This document shows positions 42,478 through 51,714 of a stretch of 64,000 nt of DNA, piece after piece. A model generated the notes under the pieces. That model saw nothing but the letters and a program-made list of their open reading frames with translations. It did not search any database and was not told the DNA's origin. A program made the translations under genes and the position numbers. Origin of the DNA: CAYGTO01 sp964352815 (GTDB taxonomy: Bacteria > Pseudomonadota > Alphaproteobacteria > Rickettsiales > UBA3002); NCBI GenBank assembly GCA_964352815.1, contig CAYGTO010000001.1:186001-250000 (forward strand), read 5' to 3'. Within the stretch, counting starts at the first letter, position 1. Each line of letters begins with the position of its first letter.

Positions 42478-43782
42478 ATGACTTCTGAACTCTCCCAAAA
42501 ACTCTCCTCCAAATCCGCCACCATCGGCATTATCGGTATCGGCTATGTCGGCCTGCCGCTGGCGCTGCGATTTAGTGAGGTTGGGCTGAAGGTTATTGGT
42601 TTTGATATTAACCAAAAGCTGATCGAGACGATTAATAGTGGCAAGAGCCTGTTTAACCATATTCCCGATCAAGCGGTTCAAACGGCGGTAGCGAGCGGGT
42701 TTGAAGTGACTGGCGATTTTGCGCGGGCGAGCGAGGTCGATGCGATCATCCTATGTTTACCAACCCCGCTTGGAGTACACAATGAGCCAGACCTATCGGC
42801 CGTCACCAATAGTTTAAAGACCGTGCTGCCCTATTTGAAAGACGGGGTGCTCGTGTCGCTTGAAAGCACGACTTACCCCGGGACGACGGAAGAGGAGCTC
42901 TTGCCACTGCTGGCCGAGGGCGGAAAGCAGGTGGGGAAAGATTTTTACCTAGTCTATTCGCCTGAGCGCGAAGACCCAGGCCGCACCAGCCATTCCACCA
43001 GCACCGTGCCGAAGCTGGTCGGCGGGGTGACGAAGGAATGTTTAGCACTCGGAGAGCAGCTATATGCGCTTGCGGTGGATGAGGTAGTGACCACCAGCTC
43101 GCCGAAAGTCGCAGAGATGGCGAAGCTGCATGAAAATATTTTTCGCGCGATCAATATCGGTCTGGCGAATGAAATGAAGCTTATTGCCGACCGGATGGGG
43201 ATTGATATTTATGAGGTGATTGAAGCAGCGGCGACCAAGCCCTATGGCTTTACGCCCTTTTATCCGGGGCCGGGACTCGGCGGGCATTGTATTCCCATTG
43301 ACCCGTTCTATCTGACCTGGAAAGCGCGCGAATATGGGCACCATACGCGCTTTATCGAGCTTGCTGGGGAAATCAACACCTCGATGCCAAACTATGTGGT
43401 GCAGAAAATTACCGATGCGCTGAATGATCGCGGCAAGGCGATGAATGGTGCGAAAATCCTGCTCCTTGGCGTGGCCTATAAGCCGAATGTGAACGACACG
43501 CGCGAGTCACCAGCGTTGGAGCTGATCCAGCTTTTGGGTGAAGCACGTACGGAGGTAAGTTATCATGACCCCTATGTCCCGGCACTGGGCACGTTCCGTA
43601 AATATGAGATTAATCTCAAGAGTGAGCCGCTCGATGAGGCGATATTGAAGGCGCAGGATTGCGTTTTGCTCGTAACGCATCATGATGATTTCGATTATGA
43701 TTTGATCGCGGCCCATGCGCCGTTGATCATCGACACGCGCGGTAAGTTTGACCATTCACAGCCCCATATTATTGCTGCGTAA
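42478..43782 (+). CDS. UDP-N-acetyl-sugar 6-dehydrogenase (WbpA/TviB-like)
   Basis: 434 residues. NAD domain GIGYVGLPLALRFSEVG with FDIN, central STTYPGTTEE and SPEREDPG, and the catalytic Cys in GLGGHCIPIDPFYLTW. The KPYGFTPFYPGPG stretch is typical of UDP-GlcNAc/GalNAc dehydrogenases (WbpA, VipA/TviB) rather than UDP-glucose dehydrogenase. It oxidises a UDP-sugar twice to the uronic acid for surface polysaccharide. No glycosyltransferases are next to it, so the final polymer is unknown. Confidence 0.9.
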   Translation: MTSELSQKLSSKSATIGIIGIGYVGLPLALRFSEVGLKVIGFDINQKLIETINSGKSLFNHIPDQAVQTAVASGFEVTGDFARASEVDAIILCLPTPLGVHNEPDLSAVTNSLKTVLPYLKDGVLVSLESTTYPGTTEEELLPLLAEGGKQVGKDFYLVYSPEREDPGRTSHSTSTVPKLVGGVTKECLALGEQLYALAVDEVVTTSSPKVAEMAKLHENIFRAINIGLANEMKLIADRMGIDIYEVIEAAATKPYGFTPFYPGPGLGGHCIPIDPFYLTWKAREYGHHTRFIELAGEINTSMPNYVVQKITDALNDRGKAMNGAKILLLGVAYKPNVNDTRESPALELIQLLGEARTEVSYHDPYVPALGTFRKYEINLKSEPLDEAILKAQDCVLLVTHHDDFDYDLIAAHAPLIIDTRGKFDHSQPHIIAA

Positions 43783-43784
43783 GC

Positions 43785-44672
43785 ATGAGCGATGCCTGTC
43801 ACAAAGATGCGGATAAAAAATCTGTAACACCGTTTGTGGTAGCGGGAGTGCTCGGTGGAAGCGCGGCTGCAATAACAGCGGCGCCGTTTGTTGATGTGCT
43901 TCAAAATGATTGGGCGGCGAATACCGTTCAGGCAATGTGTATGGCCCCCGGGTTTCAGCCGGAAGGGGTGTACCAACAACTCAATGAGTTATTGCGCAAC
44001 ATTCCCGGTGTGGGTGAAAAGCTTGCAGATGGAAGCATTGAGAGTGGGTTTCTTAACGCTGCGGGTGGTAGTGCGATTCTCTTATTATCCAATAAGGCTG
44101 GAAAGGCGGTCGCTAACAAAACAGGGCTTTTGGTTAGTGCTAGTGGTAAAATGGGACGTTTTGCATCTAAAATAGCTGTTCCGACATTGGCAGCCGCCGC
44201 GCCGTTCACTGGGATGCCACCCGCAGATGCCATGCATGCTGCGCGTTTGGCGACTGGTTTTCAAGACACAGCAGATTGGGAAAAGATCACTGAAGCGTTG
44301 GGTCAAATGACTGTTGCAGGCGGTGGTATGCTTCTACTACTCCATGAAATAGGTCCTGGGGTAGGGCACGGACTCGCTTATGCAGTGCTAGCCCTCGATA
44401 GCAGCCAAATGGATGCGGCTGTAGAGATTTTGAGCCAAACGGGGGCTAACTCGCCCGCCCATGGAGAGCGGTTAAGAGAGGGGGGTGTCATAAGCATTGG
44501 TGGAGCGGCAATTGCTTCATCTATTCTTCCGCATCTGCCATGTTTAACAGCTGTTTTAGGACTGGCCGCTGGTGCATACAAGAATCTTCGTGATGGCAAG
44601 CCGGTCGACCCTGAAGCGCTGCAAGAACAGATTGCACAGGCAGAGCGCACTTCTACGCATCGCAGCCGCTAA
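43785..44672 (+). CDS. Ala/Gly-rich protein with hydrophobic segments, unknown
   Basis: 295 residues, not recognised. Several hydrophobic Gly/Ala-rich stretches (TPFVVAGVLGGSAAAITAAP, GGSAILLLSN, VAGGGMLLLLHEIG, GGAAIASSILPHLPCLTAVL) could be membrane helices or a buried core. It begins 2 bases after the sugar dehydrogenase stop, so the two are likely co-expressed, but the function is open. Two internal stretches, about 52-75 and 155-180, look weakly similar (MAPGFQPEG... / ARLATGFQDTADWEKITEAL), hinting at an internal duplication. Confidence 0.55.
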   Translation: MSDACHKDADKKSVTPFVVAGVLGGSAAAITAAPFVDVLQNDWAANTVQAMCMAPGFQPEGVYQQLNELLRNIPGVGEKLADGSIESGFLNAAGGSAILLLSNKAGKAVANKTGLLVSASGKMGRFASKIAVPTLAAAAPFTGMPPADAMHAARLATGFQDTADWEKITEALGQMTVAGGGMLLLLHEIGPGVGHGLAYAVLALDSSQMDAAVEILSQTGANSPAHGERLREGGVISIGGAAIASSILPHLPCLTAVLGLAAGAYKNLRDGKPVDPEALQEQIAQAERTSTHRSR

Positions 44673-44767
44673 GAGATTGGTTTCTTGCTAATAATTCATC
44701 TGAGCGCTGAAATGCTGCGTTGAGCTTCAGCCGGTTTCGGTGTATTCTATAGCTACAGGGAGTCTCA

Positions 44768-45418
44768 ATGAAATTAACCAAGCAACGCTGGTATTTATGG
44801 GCCGAAGCGCTGACAATTTTTATTGTTGTGCCGACGCTATTTGTATTGCTTCCGGTGCCGCGCTGGGTGCTCTATGCTGCGCTGTGGGGCATGGCGGCCT
44901 GGGCTACCATTGTGTTGTGGCGGAGCCCAACCTTCTCGAAGCGCCGCTTCTTCCATACGCAAACGCTGCATAAGCGGTCGATCGAAGACATTATGGTCTT
45001 CTTTATCCCGTCGGCTTTCTTGATGCTCTTCTACACCTACTATTTCGAACCGCGTTTATGGTTCGGCCTGATCAGTGAACGCCCTGACGTGTGGGCGCGG
45101 GTAATGATCCTCTATCCTATTCTCTCGGTCTATCCGCAGGAGCTGATTTATCGGGGCTTTTTCTTCCGCCGCTATGGTCAACTCTTTAGCCATTCAAGCG
45201 GACTGATCGCCGCAAGTGCGGTGAGTTTTGGATATCTCCATATTATTTTACAAAACGGTGTGGCGGTGATTTTATCGATGATTGGTGGCTTTTATTTTGC
45301 CTACCACTATTATAAACATCGTTCGTTGCTGCTCGTTTCCATTGAGCATTCCCTCTATGGCTGCTTCGTCTTTACCATCGGATTGGGGTGGTATTTCTAT
45401 ACGGGTGCCGTGCGTTAA
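44768..45418 (+). CDS. CPBP-family intramembrane protease homologue
   Basis: 216 residues with about six membrane helices. The three CPBP/CAAX-protease motifs are visible: PQELIYRGFFFRR (EExxxR with Gln for the first Glu), FGYLHI (FxxxH) and SIEHSLYG (His). The change of the first Glu to Gln is seen in other members; activity is uncertain. Bacterial members process peptides or act in bacteriocin immunity; role here unknown. GGGAG precedes the start. Confidence 0.82.
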   Translation: MKLTKQRWYLWAEALTIFIVVPTLFVLLPVPRWVLYAALWGMAAWATIVLWRSPTFSKRRFFHTQTLHKRSIEDIMVFFIPSAFLMLFYTYYFEPRLWFGLISERPDVWARVMILYPILSVYPQELIYRGFFFRRYGQLFSHSSGLIAASAVSFGYLHIILQNGVAVILSMIGGFYFAYHYYKHRSLLLVSIEHSLYGCFVFTIGLGWYFYTGAVR

Positions 45419-45496
45419 GCCGACTTTTCACTTGCACTGTGTGCAGTGCAGCGTTATGCCTCAATCATTATTCACAGTGACCTATAGGGAGAAATC

Positions 45497-47797
45497 ATGG
45501 CACATGCAGCAAATTTAGGCTTTCCGCGCATTGGCGCACAACGCGAGCTCAAGAAAATTGTCGAACGTTTTTGGAAGGGTGATGCAGACCAAGCGGAACT
45601 TGAAAAGACGGCAAAAGATATCCGTGCAGAAAATTGGAAGCGCCAGAAAGATTCTGGCATTGCGTTGATCCCATCAAATGACTTTAGTTTTTACGACCAG
45701 GTGCTCGATCACATTCAACTCTTTGGCGTCATGCCAGAGCGTTACAACCCACTCGCGAATGAGAATGCGCTCACGCAATATTTCGCGATGGCGCGTGGCA
45801 TTCAGAAAGACACAGCCGATATCGTTGCAATGGAAATGACCAAATGGTTCGACACCAACTATCACTATATTGTTCCCGAATTCTCTGCAGGTCAGAGTTT
45901 TTCGCTCGCCGCAGATGCAAAACCCGTGCGTGAGTATAAAGAGGCGAAAGAGCAGGGAATTGATACGCGTCCCGTAATCATCGGACCGGTGAGCTTCCTG
46001 ATGATGGGTAAAGCGCGTGATGGTAGTGACACGACGGATCTTCTCTCCAATCTTCTTCCGGCATATATCAATTTGCTCAAAGCACTGAAAGAGGCTGGCG
46101 CGAATTCGGTGCAAATGGATGAGCCATATTTGGTGCGAGATTTGACGGATGCACAGCGTGATGTGTTCCGCACGGCGTACAAAGAGCTTGATGCGTCGGG
46201 TCATGGCTTGTCTGTAATGATCGCGACGTACTTTGATTCGCTGCGTGACAATACGGCGCTGGCCTGTGAGCTTCCGGTTGATGGGTTGCATATTGATCTC
46301 AAACGTGCGCCAGAACAGCTCGAGCGCGTACTCGATCATATCGGTGACGAAAAGACCCTCTCAATCGGCGTGGTCGATGGCCGCAATATTTGGAAAGCCG
46401 ATCTTGCCCAAGCGATCACAGTCGCGCGCAAAGCCGAAGACAAGGTCGGCAGTATGCGCTTGATGATTGCACCATCTTGTTCGTTGCTTCATACACCGGT
46501 GGATCTCTCGAATGAGCAGAAACTCGATGGTGAGATTAAGCAGTGGCTGGCTTTCGCGCAGCAGAAACTTGAAGAGATTTCCGTGATTGCGCGTGCGCTC
46601 AATGAAGGTGACGATGCAGTAAAAGCAGAGCTTGAAGCGAACGCTAAAGCAATGGAAGCGCGTCGTTCATCGAAACGCATTCACAATGATGACGTGAAGC
46701 AGCGCCGTGCAAGTGTCAACGAAGCGATGAAGTCACGTGCTAGCAAGTTCAAAGACCGCATTGCAAAACAAAATGCCGCGCTGAACCTCCCACCGCTCGC
46801 AACGACAACGATTGGTTCGTTCCCGCAAACGCAAGAAGTGCGTAAAGCCCGCGCGACCTTCAAGAAAGGCGAGATGAGCACAGCAGATTATGAAAGCTTC
46901 CTAAAAGAGCAAACCACTTCATGCATCCGTGAGCAGGAAAAGATCGGCCTCGACGTGCTGGTGCATGGCGAGTTCGAGCGTAATGATATGGTTGAATATT
47001 TTGGTGAGCAGCTCGATGGGTTCTGCTTCACGCAAAATGGCTGGGTGCAAAGTTATGGTTCACGCTGTGTGAAACCGCCGATTATCTTCGGTGATGTGTC
47101 TCGTCCAAAGCCAATGACGATCGATTGGATTACGTACGCGCAATCGCAAACGGAAAAGCTAATGAAGGGGATGTTGACCGGACCGGTAACCATCCTTCAG
47201 TGGTCATTTGTGCGTGATGATCAGCCAGAGTCTGACACATGCATGCAAATCGCGTTAGCGATTCGTGATGAGGTGGTCGACCTTGAGAAAGCGGGTATTA
47301 AAGTCATTCAAATCGATGAAGCTGCCCTTCGCGAAGGGCTTCCGCTACGCCAGTCTGACTGGAAGAGCTACCTCGATTGGGCGGTGGATGCGTTCCGTGT
47401 GGCGGCGAGTGGCGTCAAAGACGAAACACAAATTCACACCCATATGTGCTATTCAGAATTCAACGATATCATTGAAGCGGTGGCGAATATGGATGCGGAT
47501 GTGATCTCGATTGAGACCTCGCGCTCGGCGATGGAGCTGCTTGATGCATTCGTTGAATTTAAGTATCCGAATCAGATTGGACCAGGCGTATATGATATTC
47601 ATAGTCCTCGCGTGCCGAAGAAAGAAGAGATGGTAAGCCTGCTCAACAAGGCGCTCGAAGTGCTTTCGCCGGAACAGACCTGGGTGAACCCGGATTGTGG
47701 GCTGAAGACGCGCGGTTGGGATGAGGTGCGCCCGGCGCTTGAAGCGATGGTCTCAGCGGCGAACGACGTGCGTTCATCGAACAAAGCGGCGGCATAA
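45497..47797 (+). CDS. metE: Cobalamin-independent methionine synthase
   Basis: 766 residues, full length. Transfers methyl from 5-methyltetrahydropteroyl-triglutamate to homocysteine with zinc. N-terminal half begins ANLGFPRIGAQRELKK. C-terminal half has TTTIGSFPQTQEVR, VHGEFERNDMVEYFGE and the zinc ligands His/Cys in HTHMCYSEF, Glu, and Cys in WVNPDCGLKTRGW. It needs no B12, consistent with the lack of B12 genes nearby despite cobST. The 78-base upstream gap has a small hairpin (CACTGTGTGCAGTG) but no recognised riboswitch. Confidence 0.96.
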   Translation: MAHAANLGFPRIGAQRELKKIVERFWKGDADQAELEKTAKDIRAENWKRQKDSGIALIPSNDFSFYDQVLDHIQLFGVMPERYNPLANENALTQYFAMARGIQKDTADIVAMEMTKWFDTNYHYIVPEFSAGQSFSLAADAKPVREYKEAKEQGIDTRPVIIGPVSFLMMGKARDGSDTTDLLSNLLPAYINLLKALKEAGANSVQMDEPYLVRDLTDAQRDVFRTAYKELDASGHGLSVMIATYFDSLRDNTALACELPVDGLHIDLKRAPEQLERVLDHIGDEKTLSIGVVDGRNIWKADLAQAITVARKAEDKVGSMRLMIAPSCSLLHTPVDLSNEQKLDGEIKQWLAFAQQKLEEISVIARALNEGDDAVKAELEANAKAMEARRSSKRIHNDDVKQRRASVNEAMKSRASKFKDRIAKQNAALNLPPLATTTIGSFPQTQEVRKARATFKKGEMSTADYESFLKEQTTSCIREQEKIGLDVLVHGEFERNDMVEYFGEQLDGFCFTQNGWVQSYGSRCVKPPIIFGDVSRPKPMTIDWITYAQSQTEKLMKGMLTGPVTILQWSFVRDDQPESDTCMQIALAIRDEVVDLEKAGIKVIQIDEAALREGLPLRQSDWKSYLDWAVDAFRVAASGVKDETQIHTHMCYSEFNDIIEAVANMDADVISIETSRSAMELLDAFVEFKYPNQIGPGVYDIHSPRVPKKEEMVSLLNKALEVLSPEQTWVNPDCGLKTRGWDEVRPALEAMVSAANDVRSSNKAAA

Positions 47798-47808
47798 TCG
47801 ATCATGGG

Positions 47809-47831
47809 AAAGGGGAGGCAATCTCCCCTTT
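47809..47831 (+). terminator. Terminator after metE
   Basis: AAAGGGGAGGCAATCTCCCCTTT: a 9-base stem with a short loop, ending in T-rich sequence, 11 bases after the metE stop. Confidence 0.75.
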
Positions 47832-47856
47832 ACATTCCTAATAATCTCTACTAGCA

Positions 47857-47875
47857 ATTGATAATCATTCGCAAA
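47857..47875. promoter_or_regulatory. Putative iron-regulator (Fur/Irr-type) box
   Basis: TTGATAATCATTCGCAA lies just upstream of the iron importer operon. GATAATCATT matches a half of the classical Fur box (GATAATNATTATC). An Irr-like regulator is encoded at 16900. Match is partial, so this is tentative. Confidence 0.45.
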
Positions 47876-47890
47876 TAGATGGGGCGATTC

Positions 47891-48952
47891 ATGCGCTATA
47901 CGGCCACTCTGCTTCTCTTTCATGTCTTCATTCTCGTGCTGGCGGCATTGATCTCGCTTCAGCACGCACATGCTGAAGATCGGCGTAAACCCTATGTCAC
48001 CGTGTACTCGGCGCAAAAAGAGCATTTGATTCGTCCAATGCTTGAACGCTTCACGGAAGGGACAGGAATTAACGTTCATCTAACGACCGGTAAAGACCAA
48101 GCGCTGATTGCGCGTTTAGAGCAAGAAGGAGAGATGACGCCGGCGGATGTCCTGCTAGCGGCAGATGTGGGGCGATTGTCGCTGGCTAAACAACGCGGCC
48201 TTTTGCAGCCGATCGAGAGCGAGCAGGCAAATGCAATCGTGCCAAGCCATTTACGCGATAGTGACGATCATTGGCTGGGGCTTACGAAACGTGCCCGCGT
48301 GCTGTTTGTACGCACTGAAGATTACGAAAAAGATCCGGCGCGGTATGATACGCTAAGCTATGAAGATCTGGCATCCGAAGCGTGGCGCGGTGGCATTCTC
48401 GTACGCTCTTCGAATAATATATATAATCAGTCATTGGTCGCGTCACTGCTTCAGCATCATGATGAAACTGCTGTGAAAGAGACAGTCGAGGGGTGGGTAG
48501 TAAATACCGCGCGGATTCCGCAAGGTGGCGATCGTGACCAGCTACGCGCACTTGCCAATGATGTTGGGGGAATTGCTATTGCGAATAGTTACTATTACGG
48601 TCTGATGCTTGAAAGCCAAGACCCAACCGATGTCGCCGCGGCGAAAAAACTCACGCTCATTTTCCCGAATCAGAAAACCAGCGGCGCGCATATCAACATT
48701 CGTGGCGCAGCACTCACAAAACATGCAAACTACCCGAATGAAGCGCGTATGTTGATCGAATTTTTGCTTCAGCCTGAGTCACAACGTTTCTTTGCGGATC
48801 ATAATTTCGAATATCCGGTGAATGCAGAAGTGGAACCTCACGCAACGGTCAAAAACTGGGGTGTGTTCCGCGCAGACTCAACGCCACTCGAAGCGATTGG
48901 TGATAGCAACGCCCAAGCTGTGCGCATCATGAATGATGCCAATTGGCCATAA
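47891..48952 (+). CDS. fbpA: Ferric iron ABC transporter, periplasmic binding protein
   Basis: 353 residues from ATG 47891 (GGGG is spaced well before it); ATG 47879 is in frame and possible. Signal peptide FHVFILVLAALISLQHAHA. FbpA/FutA-type fold: YVTVYSAQKEHLIRPMLERF and the Tyr cluster in IANSYYYGLM, where paired tyrosines bind Fe3+. Delivers ferric iron to the permease. First gene of a three-gene operon with a possible Fur box upstream. Confidence 0.93.
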   Translation: MRYTATLLLFHVFILVLAALISLQHAHAEDRRKPYVTVYSAQKEHLIRPMLERFTEGTGINVHLTTGKDQALIARLEQEGEMTPADVLLAADVGRLSLAKQRGLLQPIESEQANAIVPSHLRDSDDHWLGLTKRARVLFVRTEDYEKDPARYDTLSYEDLASEAWRGGILVRSSNNIYNQSLVASLLQHHDETAVKETVEGWVVNTARIPQGGDRDQLRALANDVGGIAIANSYYYGLMLESQDPTDVAAAKKLTLIFPNQKTSGAHINIRGAALTKHANYPNEARMLIEFLLQPESQRFFADHNFEYPVNAEVEPHATVKNWGVFRADSTPLEAIGDSNAQAVRIMNDANWP

Positions 48953-50579
48953 AGAGTTGCTTACCCGTTTCAGTTATGGCCTGGCCTTTCTCTATGCACT
49001 TCCTCTTCTCGTGCTATGTTTTCTAGCGTTTTCTCCCGATACGCAAAGCGTGTTTACGCTGCTTCTCAACACAAAGCTTGCAATCTATTTTGAAAACACC
49101 GCGCTTCTTTTGATCTACAGCCTATTACTGAGCGCCGTGATTGGTGTGGGATGCGCGTGGCTTGTTGTGCGCCGCGCTACACAGTTTCGTTATCTATGGG
49201 ACACCCTATTGATTGCGCCCATCGCAGTGCCATCATATATCAGCGCGATGGTCTATGGCCGCATCTTTGAAGGCGGTGGAGCGCTCGCGCAGATCCTTCC
49301 CGAAGCCCTCTTCCCGAATCTGTTCACTGTAGGAGGCGTTGCCGTCCTGCTTGCCTTCTCGCTGTATCCATACATCTACATTGCGGCGCGCACAGCCTTT
49401 ACGCTTCAGTCGTGTAGCCTGTTTGATGCGGCACGCAGCCTAGGTGTGCGCGAAACACATCTGTTTCACAAAGTTGCCATTCCTGCTGCACGTCCTGCAA
49501 TCATCGCTGGCATGAGCCTTGTTGCAATGGAAGTGCTGGCTGATTTTGGCGCCTCATCACTCTTCGGCGTGCAAACCTTCACCACGGGCATTTACCATGC
49601 GTGGTTCAATCTGTTTGATCCGGTCGCTGCGGCCAAACTCGCCTGTCTGTTATGCGGGTGCGTGTTACTGTTCATGATAACAGAACAGTTGGTGCGTCGC
49701 CGCGCACGTTATGTAAGCGAAGGCGAAGGCGAGGGAAGGGGGGCGCAACAGCAGAGCGCTCATATAAAACTGCATATGTGGCCATTATGCTTGTGCGTGA
49801 TCCCTATTACGCTAGGCTTTGTCATTCCCATGTTGCAGCTTATCGAGTGGGCGAGCTTTGCATTCACTACCGAAAGTTTGGATGGCACTCGCGATGCGCT
49901 TTTCACATCACTTCACATTGCGTTTTGGGTGATGGCCGTTGCATGCGCAAGTGCATTACTGTTTTCTTATTTCCGGCGTTATCATGCGAACGTCCGCGCA
50001 ATGCTGGCAACCCGCGTTGCGACGCTTGGCTATGCGATCCCTGGAACGGTGATTGCCGTTGCGCTGTATGTGCCACTGCTGAGCGTAGATAAATGGATCG
50101 CTACAAATATAGATATGGGAACGGTGCCACTGATTATGACAGGAAGCATTGCAGCAATTGTGATTGCGTGTAGCGTTCGGTTTCTCGCGGTGGCCTATCA
50201 AATGATCGACCCTGGCCTTCGCCGCATCGCGATTGAACAAGATGAAGCGGCGATCATTCATGGGGCGACAACGAGTACCTTATTCCGAAAGGTTCACTTG
50301 CCACGCCTCTCACTTCCGTTAATGATGGCGGCTATGTTAGTGCTCGTTGACACCATTAAAGAACTTCCCGCATCCCTTATGTTGCGTCCCTTCAATACGC
50401 AAACGCTAGCGATTCGTGCATATGAGCTATCCATCGATGGACGTGTAATCGAAGCATCCTTGCCTGCGCTATGTGTGATTGCCACTGGCCTGCTTGCGGT
50501 CATTGTGATACAACGCCTATCTGTCATCTCGGTAAAACAAACATATCATAGGCCCTCTATGAAAGAGGCGATCGTATGA
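48933..50579 (+). CDS. fbpB: Ferric iron ABC transporter permease
   Basis: 548 residues with about twelve membrane helices in two fused halves. Each half has a binding-protein-dependent transport EAA loop: SLFDAARSLGVRETHLFHKV and the second one around IEQDEAAIIHGATTSTLFRK. Moves Fe3+ across the inner membrane. Its start overlaps fbpA by 20 bases and its end overlaps fbpC by 4 bases (ATGA). Confidence 0.93.
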   Translation: MMPIGHKELLTRFSYGLAFLYALPLLVLCFLAFSPDTQSVFTLLLNTKLAIYFENTALLLIYSLLLSAVIGVGCAWLVVRRATQFRYLWDTLLIAPIAVPSYISAMVYGRIFEGGGALAQILPEALFPNLFTVGGVAVLLAFSLYPYIYIAARTAFTLQSCSLFDAARSLGVRETHLFHKVAIPAARPAIIAGMSLVAMEVLADFGASSLFGVQTFTTGIYHAWFNLFDPVAAAKLACLLCGCVLLFMITEQLVRRRARYVSEGEGEGRGAQQQSAHIKLHMWPLCLCVIPITLGFVIPMLQLIEWASFAFTTESLDGTRDALFTSLHIAFWVMAVACASALLFSYFRRYHANVRAMLATRVATLGYAIPGTVIAVALYVPLLSVDKWIATNIDMGTVPLIMTGSIAAIVIACSVRFLAVAYQMIDPGLRRIAIEQDEAAIIHGATTSTLFRKVHLPRLSLPLMMAAMLVLVDTIKELPASLMLRPFNTQTLAIRAYELSIDGRVIEASLPALCVIATGLLAVIVIQRLSVISVKQTYHRPSMKEAIV

Positions 50580-51598
50580 GTGCACTCACGCTTTCACAGA
50601 TCACCCATCGCTATGATGAACACAGCGTACTTGAGTCGGTTTCACTACGTGTTGAGCCAGGGGAGTTGGTCGCATTATCAGGAGCCTCTGGCTGTGGAAA
50701 GACGACACTGCTACGACTGATTGCCGGGTTCGAAACACTGCAATCTGGAACGATTATAATTGACGGAAATGAAGTAGCGTCACAGTCGCAGCACACTCCT
50801 GTGCAATCACGTTCTGTGGGGATGGTGTTTCAATCTCCAACCCTGTTTCCGCATCTCACCATATACGAGAATATTGCGTTTGGGTTAGTGCAACAGAGCA
50901 TCCCATCAAATGACATCCATGAGGCCGTGCATCGCATGGCGGCGCAGCTCGGTATTGAGGCGTGTCTCTCGAGCTATCCGCACATGCTTTCAGGCGGGCA
51001 ACAGCAACGTGTGTCGCTTGCACGTTCGCTCGTTCTATCGCCGAAACTATTGTTGATGGATGAACCGTTTTCAAACCTGGATGAATCACTTCGCAAACGT
51101 TTGCGTACAGAAATTTTTGAAATGTTGAAAGCAAAGAACGTGACCACGCTTCTGGTTACGCATGATCCAAGCGAGGCAATGCAATGCGCTGAACGTATCG
51201 TGTTACTGGAAAATGGAAACGTAATTGAAGATGCCTCGCCACACGCACTCTATCACAGCCCTAACACGCTCACCGGAGCGTCTTTTGCAGGGCCACTGAA
51301 TCTGCTCTCCTATGTGAAAAGTTCGGATGGGTATAATACAGTTTTTGGGCGGGTAAAAAAATCTGTTTCCAATACGTCCGAAACGCACCTGGGGGTGCGT
51401 CCAGAGTTTCTTCATCTAAGTCGTAAAACAGATGCCGTGTCTGCGCAGATTACGCATGTTGATTTCGCAGGTGCACACAACGAAGTGCACGGCATATTAG
51501 AGAATGGTGATGCCGTTGTTTTTTATAGCACGGATGACACAGTGATAAAGAAAGGTGATACCGTCTCGCTCATGATCGATGAAGACCACTTGATTTAA
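50576..51598 (+). CDS. fbpC: Ferric iron ABC transporter ATP-binding protein
   Basis: 340 residues. Walker A ALSGASGCGKTTLLRL, Q-loop VFQSPTLFPHLT, signature LSGGQQQRVSLARSL, Walker B LLLMDEPFSNLDE, switch LVTHDPSEA. A C-terminal TOBE-like domain (THLGVRPEFLHL) is typical of FbpC/PotA. Powers the importer formed by the previous two genes. Confidence 0.94.
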   Translation: MSALTLSQITHRYDEHSVLESVSLRVEPGELVALSGASGCGKTTLLRLIAGFETLQSGTIIIDGNEVASQSQHTPVQSRSVGMVFQSPTLFPHLTIYENIAFGLVQQSIPSNDIHEAVHRMAAQLGIEACLSSYPHMLSGGQQQRVSLARSLVLSPKLLLMDEPFSNLDESLRKRLRTEIFEMLKAKNVTTLLVTHDPSEAMQCAERIVLLENGNVIEDASPHALYHSPNTLTGASFAGPLNLLSYVKSSDGYNTVFGRVKKSVSNTSETHLGVRPEFLHLSRKTDAVSAQITHVDFAGAHNEVHGILENGDAVVFYSTDDTVIKKGDTVSLMIDEDHLI

Positions 51599-51714
51599 CC
51601 TGCATACCCTTCTACGATGAATGTAAGTTTTTGTTGCGCTGCACAAGTTTTTGTGTCACAAAGAAGGCAATAGCAAAAACATATTAGTTAATGAAATGAA
51701 AAGGAGTCATCATC

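Noticed and set aside
45419..45496. SAM riboswitch upstream of metE
   Set aside because: The gap is only 78 bases with one small hairpin and lacks SAM-I or SAM-II conserved parts.
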